Assembly: GCA_001899635.1 (NCBI GenBank)
Contig: MKVQ01000016.1
Coordinates: 155,178-219,177, forward strand
Origin: Myxococcales bacterium 68-20
GTDB lineage: Bacteria > Myxococcota_A > Polyangia > Polyangiales > Polyangiaceae
Length of the DNA stretch: 64,000 nt
Direction of reading: 5' to 3'
Position 1 is the stretch's first letter. Every line of letters begins with the position of its first letter. This document shows, one piece after another, positions 33,718 through 41,882 of this stretch. The position numbers were made by a program, and so were the translations under genes. The notes under the pieces were generated by a model. The model saw only the letters and a program-made list of their open reading frames with translations. It did no database searches and was not told the origin of the DNA.

Positions 33718-34129
33718 CCTTCGCGATCGCCGCAGCGACGTCGAACGTGCGAGCGGTCTCCCCGCCGACGTTCACCTCTCCCACGACTTCACCTGCCTCG
33801 AAGCGGCCGGTCGCGACGACGTCGATCCCGACGAGGCCCACGCTCTCACCGACGACGGCGCAGACGAGCATCGCCCCGGTCGGCTCCCTCACCTCGCCGG
33901 ATGGCTCCTCGAGCACGTCGAGAACGTCGAGCGCGTCGACCACGGGGATCATGTTGCCCTCGAACAGCGCGACACCTCGAAGCGCGTGCGGTCCGCCAGG
34001 GACGCGCGCCATCTCGGGGATCGGGCTGACCTTCATCGCGATCGAAGCGGGCAGGAAGTAGAGCTCTCCGGCGACACGAAACGCGACACCGCCGTGCTGC
34101 GGCTTCGCCGCGCTCGCCTCGTCGTTCAT
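33692..34129 (-). CDS. CheW-like coupling protein
   Basis: A 145-residue CheW-domain protein. VAFRVAGELYFLPASIAMKVSPIPEMARVPGGP (in part GELYFLPASIAMKV and PIPEMARVPGGP), LRGVALFEGNMIPVVDA and GLVGIDVVATGRFE are the expected beta-barrel segments. It links receptor and CheA. It starts three bases after the stop of the receiver-DUF4388 gene. Its 3' end is duplicated in front of the MCP gene. Start ATG 34129. Confidence 0.9.
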   Translation of the reverse strand: MNDEASAAKPQHGGVAFRVAGELYFLPASIAMKVSPIPEMARVPGGPHALRGVALFEGNMIPVVDALDVLDVLEEPSGEVREPTGAMLVCAVVGESVGLVGIDVVATGRFEAGEVVGEVNVGGETARTFDVAAAIAKVREGRWAV

Positions 34130-34132
34130 CGC

Positions 34133-35818
34133 TCAGCCCGCCCGACGCCGGAGCGCGCGCGCCTCGAGGAACTGGACGAGGATCCGGCACGCATCGAAGC
34201 TCGAGAGGTTGCTCGCCGCGACGACCGCGCGCACGGTGCGCTCGCCGTCGACCGCGTCGAGAACGGCCTTCTCCCGGGGCGGCAAGGAGGCGATGTCGAG
34301 CTTGCCGAACGCAGCGTCGTCGCGGAGGAGCACGGCGTCGAAGCTGCCGAGCGTGCGTTCGAGCACCCGCCACTCGTCGACGCGCCGGAATCCCTCCATC
34401 ACGACGGACGCCACGGGCAGCCCGAGCTTCGCGTTCTCTGCGAGCTCGCTCGGCGGCTCGCGGCGGAGCTCGAAGCGCCCCGCAGGCCACCGCAGCACCT
34501 CGTACAGGAGCTCGCTCGACTGGCGCGTGAGCGCGGAGCGGAGCTGGGACTCCACGATCTTGCCGGCGGCGAGGAGCGCCATCCCGAGCGGCCGCGGCTT
34601 CTGCGTGGCAGCCGCGAGGGCGACCATGATCTCCCCTCCCGGCATGGTCACCATCGCATGGTCATCGCGGCGCTCGGGCTCCGCCTCTGGGATGGCGGAA
34701 GGACGGCCCCACGGCAACGTGTCGGGCGGCGCCGACTCCCTCATCTGGATGGTCGAGCGCGGGGCCTCGGAGTCGTCCTCCTTGAGAAGGAGCCGCGGCT
34801 CGGAGCTCACGAGGAGCTCTCTTTCACTGCCCCTCTCGGTCGCCCCCTGCCCTTCGGCGCCGCGTCCACCGGGCTCGAGAATCGTCCGTCGCACGGTCGG
34901 AGCGAGGGAGACCCGCTGGGTGAACTCGTCAATCTCCGTCGGGGTGAGGACGCCTTCCTCGATGAAGAAGCGGCCGAGACGGAACTCGTCGCCGGCGCCG
35001 GAGGCCTCCACGAGATCGATCGCGCCTCCGCGGAAGGTCGTCCGGACCTCTGCGTTCCCGCTCGTGCAGACGAGGACACCCGTCTGGTTCTCCGTCTGGA
35101 GGAGCTGCAGGATCGCGCCGATCGGAACGGCGCCGAGGTCGCCGGAGAGCAGCGCGCCATTCCCATCCCGACGGTCGCTGACGATGGCCTCCATCATCTC
35201 GAGGATCGCCTCGTTGGTGAGGCTCTCGGCCAGCACGCCTGCGAGATCGGGCGACGAGACGACCTCGGGGCGGCCTGCAATCGTACGCGCCGCGATGCTG
35301 GCGAGCTTCTCGGCGACGATCTGAGCCAGATGCGTGCGCTTGGTCTCGTATTCGATCGCGGCCTGATCGTGGGGCTGAGCGGCGCCCGTGACGTCGTCGC
35401 AATCGACGTCCGGAAGGCGCGTCGAGCTCGCTCGCGTCGTGTTCACCTTGCGAAGAGCGTTCTCGATGACCGCGACGAGCGCCTGAGCGTCGAAGGGCTT
35501 CGTGATGGCGTCGAGCGCCCCGGTCTGCTGGACGAACTGATCGCGGATGCGATCAGCCTTGGCGCTCATGAGGACGACGGGCAGGGTCGCGAGCTCCGCG
35601 TTCTCCCGCAGCGCACGGCAGAACTGATAGCCGTTCATCCGAGGCATCACGAAGTCGACCAGCACGAGGTCTGCCTTCACCTCGCCGCTCGAGAGCGCGT
35701 CGTACGCATCCTGCCCGTCGGACGCGACCTTGGGGTCGTATCCGCTCCGCTCGAGGATCGTCGAGACCACCGTGCGGATCGTCGGGCTGTCGTCGACTAC
35801 GAGGATGCGCGTCGCCAT
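34133..35818 (-). CDS. Response regulator receiver with DUF4388 domain
   Basis: A 561-residue protein. The CheY-like receiver (about 1-120) has the acidic pair in LVVDDSPT, phospho-acceptor Asp in LVLVDFVMPRMNG, Ser/Thr in VLMSAK and Lys in ITKPFD, so it should be phosphorylatable. Two PATAN/DUF4388-type regions follow: SGDLGAVPIGAILQLLQTEN (about 215-290), and a C-terminal part after about 405 with SSELLYEVLRWPAGRFEL. The start at 35818 (MATRILVVDD) is required by the receiver. It heads the minus-strand chemosensory operon and is the likely output of the CheA. DUF4388 proteins are common in myxobacteria; their molecular target is not established. Confidence 0.92.
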   Translation of the reverse strand: MATRILVVDDSPTIRTVVSTILERSGYDPKVASDGQDAYDALSSGEVKADLVLVDFVMPRMNGYQFCRALRENAELATLPVVLMSAKADRIRDQFVQQTGALDAITKPFDAQALVAVIENALRKVNTTRASSTRLPDVDCDDVTGAAQPHDQAAIEYETKRTHLAQIVAEKLASIAARTIAGRPEVVSSPDLAGVLAESLTNEAILEMMEAIVSDRRDGNGALLSGDLGAVPIGAILQLLQTENQTGVLVCTSGNAEVRTTFRGGAIDLVEASGAGDEFRLGRFFIEEGVLTPTEIDEFTQRVSLAPTVRRTILEPGGRGAEGQGATERGSERELLVSSEPRLLLKEDDSEAPRSTIQMRESAPPDTLPWGRPSAIPEAEPERRDDHAMVTMPGGEIMVALAAATQKPRPLGMALLAAGKIVESQLRSALTRQSSELLYEVLRWPAGRFELRREPPSELAENAKLGLPVASVVMEGFRRVDEWRVLERTLGSFDAVLLRDDAAFGKLDIASLPPREKAVLDAVDGERTVRAVVAASNLSSFDACRILVQFLEARALRRRAG

Positions 35819-35940
35819 CGGAGGCGGACGAAAAGTACAACGCCGACGTGCCATCGGCCATCGAAACCGAGCCCGCGGCCACGGCCGGAATCGATATCGG
35901 ACGGCCCAGAAGGCCAAAAGGTCGTCTAGAGTACGAGCCC

Positions 35941-37296
35941 GTGAAGGTCCTCATCCGCGGGGGAACGCTGGTGCAATGCGACGCCGCCGGGACGGTCGCC
36001 CAGGGCGATCTGCTCGTCGATGACGGGCGCATTGCAGCGCTCGGACGTATCCCCAATCCGACCTCGGCCTCGAACGGCCGCGGGCTCGTCCGCGTGATCG
36101 ACGCGCGCGGCTGCGCGGTGATCCCGGGCTTCGTCCAGGCGCACGTGCACCTCTGCCAGGTGCTCTTCCGAGGGATGGCGGACGATCTGCCGCTCCTCGA
36201 CTGGCTCGAGCAGCGCATCTGGCCGTACGAGGCCGCGCACGACGACGCTTCGCTCTCCGCCAGCGCCGAGCTCGGCCTCCTCGAGATGATGCTCGCCGGC
36301 ACCACGACCATCCTCGACATGGGAACGGTGCACGCTTACGACGCCGTCTTCGACGCATGTGAGCGCGCCGGGATCCGCGTCTTCGGCGGCAAGACGATGA
36401 TGGATGCCGGCAAGGGCGTCCCGAAGGGTCTCCGCGAGACCACCGCGTCGAGCCTTCGCGAGGCCGACCGCCTTCGCGCGCACTGGAGCGGCAAGGGCAA
36501 CGGACGGCTCGCCTACGCGTACGCGCCGAGGTTCATCCTCTCGTGCACCGAAGCTCTGTTCCGCGGCACCGTCGAGCGCGCGAACGACGGCGCACGAGGT
36601 AGAGACCGCGCTCTCCTCCACAGCCATGTGGCCGAGCACCCCGACGAGCGCGGGGCGGTACGGCAAGCGCTCGGCGACGACGACATCACTATGCTCCGCA
36701 AGTGGGGCTTCAAGGGAGCGAACACCGTGCTCGCCCACGGCGTCCAGCTCACCGACAAGGAGATCGACGCGGTCGCGCGCGACGGGACGCGCATCGTCCA
36801 CTGCCCGAGCGCCAACTTGAAGCTCGGCTCCGGGATCGCACGGGTGCACGAGCTGGCTCGCCGCGGCGTCCAGCTCGCGCTCGGCGCGGACGGCGCGCCG
36901 TGCAACAACAACCTCGATCCCTGGGTGGAGCTCCGTCATGCCGCGCTGCTCGCGAAGGTGCGGACCGGCGTGACCACCCTCCCGGCGCGCCAGGCGCTCG
37001 AGCTGGCGACGATCGAGGGCGCACGCGCGCTCGGTATCGACGGCGAGGTGGGCTCGCTCGAGGTTGGCAAGCGCGCCGACCTCGTCGTGGTCCGCATGGA
37101 TGGCCCTCACGTCGAGCCCGGCGGCGATCCCTGGTCACGGCTCGTCTACGGGTGCACGTCGAAGGACGTCGTTCACGTGATGGCGGACGGACAGCTCGTC
37201 GTCCGCGACCGCGAGCACGCCCGCCTCGATCACGATCGGGTCCTCTCGAAGGCCCGTTCGCAGGCGAAGAAGCTCATGGCCCGCGTCAAAGCCTGA
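35941..37296 (+). CDS. Amidohydrolase, methylthioadenosine/guanine-deaminase type
   Basis: A 451-residue metal-dependent amidohydrolase starting with GTG at 35941. The metal site is HxH in VQAHVHLCQ (about 66-68), with His in LLHSHVAEHP (about 224) and LAHGVQLTD (about 265), and Asp in LGADGAPCNNNLD (about 320). The segment LFRGMADDLPLLDWLEQRIWPYE (in part DDLPLLDWLEQRIWPYE) is the hallmark of the SAH/MTA deaminase, guanine deaminase and TrzN group. It deaminates a purine or related base; the exact substrate is uncertain. It is divergent from the receiver-DUF4388 gene, with 122 bases between. Confidence 0.9.
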   Translation: MKVLIRGGTLVQCDAAGTVAQGDLLVDDGRIAALGRIPNPTSASNGRGLVRVIDARGCAVIPGFVQAHVHLCQVLFRGMADDLPLLDWLEQRIWPYEAAHDDASLSASAELGLLEMMLAGTTTILDMGTVHAYDAVFDACERAGIRVFGGKTMMDAGKGVPKGLRETTASSLREADRLRAHWSGKGNGRLAYAYAPRFILSCTEALFRGTVERANDGARGRDRALLHSHVAEHPDERGAVRQALGDDDITMLRKWGFKGANTVLAHGVQLTDKEIDAVARDGTRIVHCPSANLKLGSGIARVHELARRGVQLALGADGAPCNNNLDPWVELRHAALLAKVRTGVTTLPARQALELATIEGARALGIDGEVGSLEVGKRADLVVVRMDGPHVEPGGDPWSRLVYGCTSKDVVHVMADGQLVVRDREHARLDHDRVLSKARSQAKKLMARVKA

Positions 37297-37438
37297 CCGA
37301 CTCGGACGGCACCGACGGCCCGCGTGATGGCGAGCTGACGGGCTTGCCGCCAGCGTGGGGCGCAGCGCGCGCTCGTGAAGCTCGGCCTCGGGTAGGTCGA
37401 GTTGGTCGCTCCTCCATCGAGGTGATACGCAGGGACCC

Positions 37439-38203
37439 TTGCGTATCGCCGTTCACGGATCTGCTCGTGTCGATGCGCTCGCGCCTTGGCCTCCACTCCT
37501 CGCGACGGCGGGACCAGGCGGGGAGAGCGCGACGCACGCACACCACGCGATGCATATCGTCATCGCGCGGTCGGGGAGTCTTCGTGTCCGCGAAGGGAAA
37601 GGGCGCGCACGGAAAGCCGCGGGGATCCTCTCAGCTCCGGACGTTGCCCATGCGATCGACGCTCGAGGCACCGACGTCGTGCTCGTCTTCGTCGATCCGG
37701 AGAGCGACGCAGGGGAGCGACTTCGGCGCGAGCTGAGCGGCGTGCGTCTGCTGTCCGACGACGAGCGTACGAACATCCTCGCCGACCTCGCGCTCGATGC
37801 GTCCCCCGAAGAGGTGATGCGGTGGGCCGCGCGTGCCGTTCCTCGTTTCGCCGGAATGACCGACGGCCGGGCGAAGATGCATCCACGCGTTCGGAAGCTC
37901 CTTCGCGAGCTTCGCTCCCTGCCTCCCGACACGGACACCTCACTCGCTTCACTGGCCGCTCGCGCGGGGCTCTCCGAAGGCCGGCTGGTGCACGTCTTCC
38001 GTGAGTCGCTCGGCATTCCGCTTCGGCCCTATCTCTTGTGGCTCAAGGTGCAGCGTGCGGTCGTCGCCTTCACGACGGCTGCGTCGCTGACGCAGGCCGC
38101 GCACGACGCCGGCTTCTCCGATGCCGCGCACATGAGCCGGACGTTTCGCCGGATGTTCGGCGTGCCCGCCTCGGAGCTGAAACGAAGCATCCCGCACGCC
38201 TGA
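37439..38203 (+). CDS. AraC-family regulator with N-terminal cupin
   Basis: A 254-residue regulator with TTG start at 37439. The N-terminus has cupin features (THAHHAMHIVIARSGSLRVREG, in part HAHHAMHIVIA), possibly for ligand or metal binding. The C-terminal HTH_18 domain is complete: TSLASLAARAGLSEGRLVHVFRESLGIPLRPYLLWLKVQRAV (in part LAARAGLSEGRLVHVF) and QAAHDAGFSDAAHMSRTFRRMFGV (in part DAGFSDAAHMSRTF). It is on the same strand as the deaminase gene and the Mpo1-like gene, but the gap of about 140 bases suggests its own promoter. The regulated genes are unknown; the Mpo1-like gene downstream is a candidate. Confidence 0.9.
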   Translation: MRIAVHGSARVDALAPWPPLLATAGPGGESATHAHHAMHIVIARSGSLRVREGKGRARKAAGILSAPDVAHAIDARGTDVVLVFVDPESDAGERLRRELSGVRLLSDDERTNILADLALDASPEEVMRWAARAVPRFAGMTDGRAKMHPRVRKLLRELRSLPPDTDTSLASLAARAGLSEGRLVHVFRESLGIPLRPYLLWLKVQRAVVAFTTAASLTQAAHDAGFSDAAHMSRTFRRMFGVPASELKRSIPHA

Positions 38204-38301
38204 GCCGGGTAGTGCGCGGCTCGCTGGCGCCGACGATGGCCTCGGCACACCGCAGCCAGTTCGTACAAGCCGCCTCACCGAGGGCGCGACATGCTCCACG
38301 C

Positions 38302-38670
38302 ATGCTGTCTCCGGAGCTCTTCTCCTGGCAACGCCGCGGATACGGCGGCGCTCACGCCCACCGAACGAACCTGCTCGTCCACGCGCTCACCGTGCCCGTC
38401 TTCGTTTCTGGCATCGCCCTCGAAGCGCTCGCGATCGTGTCCCTCGACTGGCGGGCCGCGCTCGCAGGCGCCCTGGCGATGACGCTGGCGATGCTCGCCC
38501 AGGGACGAGGGCATCGACTCGAAGCCCGAGCGCCGGCGCCGTTTCGCTCGCCACTCGACGTGGTCGCGCGGATCTTCGCCGAACAGCTCGTCACGTTCCC
38601 GCGCTTCGTGCTGTCCGGCGACTTCGCGCGCGCCTGGCGAGAGAGCCGTCGACCGCGCTGCGACGGCTGA
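38302..38670 (+). CDS. Mpo1-like (DUF962/YGL010w-type) membrane protein
   Basis: A 122-residue protein. AHAHRTNLLVHALTVPVFVSGIA (in part HRTNLLVHALTVPVF), GRGHRLEARAPAPF and ARIFAEQLVTFPRFVLSGDFARAW (in part EQLVTFPRFVLSG) correspond to the His-rich motifs of DUF962/Mpo1 proteins. Yeast Mpo1 is an Fe(II)-dependent dioxygenase acting on 2-hydroxy fatty acids in the ER. Two hydrophobic segments lie at about 32-52 and 58-75. The start at 38302 is chosen as the first with family-like sequence; 38236 is an in-frame alternative. Confidence 0.8.
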   Translation: MLSPELFSWQRRGYGGAHAHRTNLLVHALTVPVFVSGIALEALAIVSLDWRAALAGALAMTLAMLAQGRGHRLEARAPAPFRSPLDVVARIFAEQLVTFPRFVLSGDFARAWRESRRPRCDG

Positions 38671-39551
38671 ATCCCGCCCCTGTGTCTTCGGGTGGGCCTG
38701 AGCTCGCGAGCGCCGAGGCGAGGTTTACGATCGCCTCCTGCACGAGCGCGAGGCGCTGGCTGACGCAGACGAGCGAGAGCTTCGGCAGCGCGATCGATGG
38801 AGCTTCACTTGCGGACGAGGGGCGGAGCCGCGAGTTGCTTGGCCTCGGCTTCGCCTCCGGCGGCAGTGGTCTCATTCCGATGACGGTCAACGTGCTTTCG
38901 AGCTCGTTCGGAGCGAAGGCGCCGACCGTCGCGCATGGCAGGGCGAGCGGGATAAGCCATCGCCTGCCTCGCGACCGAGCGCCGGTGAGCTCGCGAAGAG
39001 ATCGGAGCCTGTGGGCGGTCGAGGACTCCGGGACTCGACCCCGAGGAGGTACCAACGCGCTCGACGCGGCCAGGTCGAAGAGCCGCGCTGAGGGAACGCA
39101 TGATCCCGAAGGCGCGGCCCCGCAGGTCACGATGACGTGACCGATAGCTCGCGTCTGGAGAGAGAGCGGCTCTCGAGCCAATCGTGCGCAGCCGTTTGTT
39201 CCATGTCCGAGGGCGATTTCGAATTCCTCACTTGCGGACGCTCAGGTCTCGGATGACGCGACCTCGAACACCAAACCGACGGACGTGACCGATAGGTTGC
39301 CGCTCGAGAGAGAGCGACCGCTCGAGCCAATCGCGCGGCGGCCGTTCGTTCCATGACCGAGGACGATTTCGGATTCCGCGCTTGACGTCCATCCCGACGG
39401 CGGCCGGCGCGAGAGCGCGGTCGGTCGCTTCGACTGGGGCGTGCTGGCAGAGAGTCGCGTTCTCCGTGGCGATCGCGCGCGGAAGACCTCGCGACGTGAT
39501 CGGAGCGTCGAACGCCCTCGGACGGGCCCTTCCCGTGAGCCGCGAAACTGC
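38671..39551. other. Region without a clear gene; possible decayed ORF and tandem duplication
   Basis: About 880 bases. 38682-39140 (plus) and 38591-39181 (minus) are both open, and third-position GC is high in the shared wobble positions up to about 38800, then falls. The minus frame contains WLIPLALPCATVGAFAPNELE, split here as WLIPLALPCATVGAF and APNELESTLTVIGM, and QRLALVQEAIVNLASALA, which look protein-like. No family is recognised. 39120-39387 is a tandem duplication. Confidence 0.4.
39120..39387. repeat. Imperfect tandem duplication before the HNH gene
   Basis: GACGTGACCGATAG begins at 39134 and again at 39282 (148-base offset). It is followed in both by GAGAGAGAGCG, CTCGAGCCAATCG (CTCGAGCCAATCG and CTCGAGCCAATCG), CGTTTGTTCCATG against CGTTCGTTCCATG, and CGAGGGCGATTTCG against CGAGGACGATTTCG. 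The copies extend for about 105 bases each. Confidence 0.75.
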
Positions 39552-41150
39552 ATGTTAGAAGCGGTCATGGACAAGCTGGGGGATCTGTCCGACGAGGATC
39601 TGCTCACGCGTCTGCGCGGGCACGTCGGCAAGGGAAACGTCTGGTGCGCGGAGCTCATCGCGTACCTCGTCGAGGTCGACGAGCGGCGGCTCGATCGCGT
39701 TCATGCTTGCTCGTCGATGTGGGACTTCTGCACGCGCAAGCTCGGGATGAGCGAGGGCGAGGCTCATCGTCGGATCGCGGCGGCTCGCACAGTGCGGCGC
39801 TTCCCCCAGGTGCTCGGGCTCATCGAGCGGGGCGAGATTCACCTCTGTGCTCTCTATGTGCTGCGGAAACACCTCACGAGCGACAACGTCGACGAGCTGC
39901 TCCGCGAAGCGTCCGGCAAGAGCACGCGAGAGGTCGAGAAGATGGTGGCGGCACGCTTTCCGCAACCGGACGTGCCGACGTGCGTCGAGCCCGTCGCGAC
40001 GCAAGCGTCCTTGCCGCCGATATGGCCGGTGTCCGTCGCGACGCCCTCCAATGGAGTGCCTGCGTGGTCTCTATCGCTGGCGGCGTCGCCCGCACCTGGA
40101 CCTCGGCCGAGGGTCGAGCCGCTCTCGGCGGCGCGGTACCGCGTCGAGCTCACCGTGAGCGCCACGACGAAGGAGAAGATCGACCGCATCAAGGACCTGA
40201 TGCGCCATCGCAACCCGACCGGCGATCTGGAGACCATCCTCGACGCGTCGCTCGCGCTGCTGCTCGCCCAGCTGGAGAAGGAGCGGCTCGGCAAGACGCC
40301 TCGCCCAGGTGGCAGGAGGCGCAAACCTGCCGAGGAGACGAACGCGCGCGCCGCGGCCGCCTCAGCGCGTGCGGAGATCACGACGCGTGCTCCGATCGCG
40401 CCCGCTCGGGTGGAGGCGACCGCGGACGATCCGACCACGCCCGTGCAGTCAGAGACGAGTGCGCGCGAACCGGACGGACTCGTACCGGAAACGACGGCGG
40501 GCGGCCCGGACATCCCGATGCGCTCGGAGGCCAGCACGCAGCATCCGGACATCCCGATGCGCTCGGAAGCCAGGGCGCAGGAGCCAGACGCACACGCTCA
40601 CGCGGACGCGCCCAGCGGCCCCCCGGGAGTATCGTCGCGCGAGCCCGCGAATGCGGAGTCGAGCACGGCGGAGCCGGCCGAGGTCGAGGCTCTAGTGCGC
40701 GCCGCAGTTGCGGCCGCGGTGCAAGCGACGCGGCCTGCAGCGTCCACGTCTACAACGAAGGCGTCGCGAACGGCATCTCGGTATGTCCCGGCAGAGCTGC
40801 GGCGAGTGATCTTCGCGCGAGACGGCGAGCAGTGCACCTACGTGGGCCCAGACGGAGATCGCTGCCCCGCGCGAGGGTTCCTAGAGCTGGATCAGATCCA
40901 TCCGAAGGCGCACGGAGGGCCGGAGACGGCAGCCAACCTGCGCGTGAGGTGCAGGGCGCACAACGCGCTCTACGCCGAGCAGGTGTTCGGCCGCGCGCAC
41001 GTCGCGGGCCGTATGGACTTTCGACGCCGAAAGTGCGCGCCGCCGACACCGGCCTCCTTCGAGACCGCCGCCCGAGGTCTGCGGTCCATGGGCTTTCGCG
41101 AGCCCGAAGCGCATCGAGCGATCGAGCCGCTCGCGACTAGCGCGTCATGA
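39552..41150 (+). CDS. HNH endonuclease-family protein with altered active site
   Basis: A 532-residue protein of the myxobacterial HNH group. The N-terminal 240 residues are helical (DLLTRLRGHV, CTRKLGMSEGEAHRRIAAAR, EIHLCALYVL), as in DUF222-like partners. A long Ala/Thr/Pro/Glu region (about 255-405) contains the repeat HPDIPMRSEA or PDIPMRSEA twice. The HNH domain is C-terminal: CTYVGPDGDRC zinc-type pair, LELDQIHPKAHGG, and LRVRCRAHNALYAE. The first His of the usual HH or DH motif is replaced, giving DQIHP. Start ATG 39552, or 39567 with AGAAG upstream. The terminal motif FREPEAHRAIEPLA is repeated in a remnant at 41560-41720. Function unknown; likely a nuclease relative. Confidence 0.82.
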   Translation: MLEAVMDKLGDLSDEDLLTRLRGHVGKGNVWCAELIAYLVEVDERRLDRVHACSSMWDFCTRKLGMSEGEAHRRIAAARTVRRFPQVLGLIERGEIHLCALYVLRKHLTSDNVDELLREASGKSTREVEKMVAARFPQPDVPTCVEPVATQASLPPIWPVSVATPSNGVPAWSLSLAASPAPGPRPRVEPLSAARYRVELTVSATTKEKIDRIKDLMRHRNPTGDLETILDASLALLLAQLEKERLGKTPRPGGRRRKPAEETNARAAAASARAEITTRAPIAPARVEATADDPTTPVQSETSAREPDGLVPETTAGGPDIPMRSEASTQHPDIPMRSEARAQEPDAHAHADAPSGPPGVSSREPANAESSTAEPAEVEALVRAAVAAAVQATRPAASTSTTKASRTASRYVPAELRRVIFARDGEQCTYVGPDGDRCPARGFLELDQIHPKAHGGPETAANLRVRCRAHNALYAEQVFGRAHVAGRMDFRRRKCAPPTPASFETAARGLRSMGFREPEAHRAIEPLATSAS

Positions 41151-41559
41151 AAGCCACCCCCGTCGAGACGATCCTCCGCGAGGCGCAGCTCGTTGTCACG
41201 TAGACCGCGCCACCGATCACCGAGGACCAGCTCAACCGCATCACACGATGCGCGCTGCTGCTCCGTCGCGGCGCGCTGGCAATCCTCGGACGTCGTCGAT
41301 CGAGGACCTAGACCACCGAACGCGACGACGTCCGCACACGGCTCGACGCCAATGAGTTTTGGGGCGCCCTCGAGCCACCACACAACGTCGTTCCGGCCGA
41401 ACGAGATACGACGATCGCTGCTGGCATGCTCGCCGCCACCCAATCCGGATGGCCCACCTGGGATCGTTGCCGACCCAATGCGCAATCCCGCGCCTGTTCA
41501 GCGGAGCGCTGAATGGCATCGCGGCCGACCATCGGCGAATCGGAGGCCCCCGACGTCGG

Positions 41560-41720
41560 GCCGCTACGACAGGCTCGTCCTCGCGCTCGAGGAGCTCCCT
41601 CCCGACGGCCCGTGGACCTCTCGGCTCATCAGCGCGGGCCGTGTTTTTAGCGAGCCCGAAACCCGTCGAGCCCTCGAGCCCCTCGCGACGAAGCGCGACA
41701 TGCAAGCTGCTACGCCGTGA
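41560..41720 (+). pseudogene. Remnant of an HNH-gene 3' end
   Basis: The sequence ending FSEPETRRALEPLATKRD (41640-41705) matches FREPEAHRAIEPLATS at the 3' end of the HNH gene (41090-41140) at about three quarters of bases. The preceding region (YDRLVLALEELPPDG) has no HNH domain in frame, so only the tail of a paralogue is left. Confidence 0.5.
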
Positions 41721-41836
41721 AGGTACGAGCTTCACCAGGGGCGATGGGGCTCCATTCGCCTCCGGCGAGCACGCGGACAGCAGTCGACTCCCCGACCTCT
41801 TCGCAGACGATGCCCTGGTCGAGATAGGCCGCGCGA

Positions 41837-41861
41837 CGTCGACCGGGACAACCGGTCGACG
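41837..41861 (-). terminator. Hairpin downstream of FrzS-like gene
   Basis: CGTCGACCGG and CCGGTCGACG pair perfectly around a 5-base loop, followed in the minus direction by no T run. A second GGCGC/GCGCC hairpin lies at 41866-41880. Termination is inferred from position only. Confidence 0.4.
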
Positions 41862-41882
41862 CCTTGGCGCTGGAGGCGCCGG

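Larger units (their letters stand above)
41151..41882. other. Region with HNH-gene remnant and hairpins
   Basis: About 730 bases with no intact gene. The only protein-like part is the remnant at 41560-41720. Two hairpins lie at 41837-41861 and 41866-41880. Confidence 0.5.

Noticed and set aside
39027-39050. GTCGAGTCC-like string resembling a tRNA T arm (minus strand)
   Set aside because: The loop lacks the TTC of a T loop and no acceptor or anticodon arm can be drawn.
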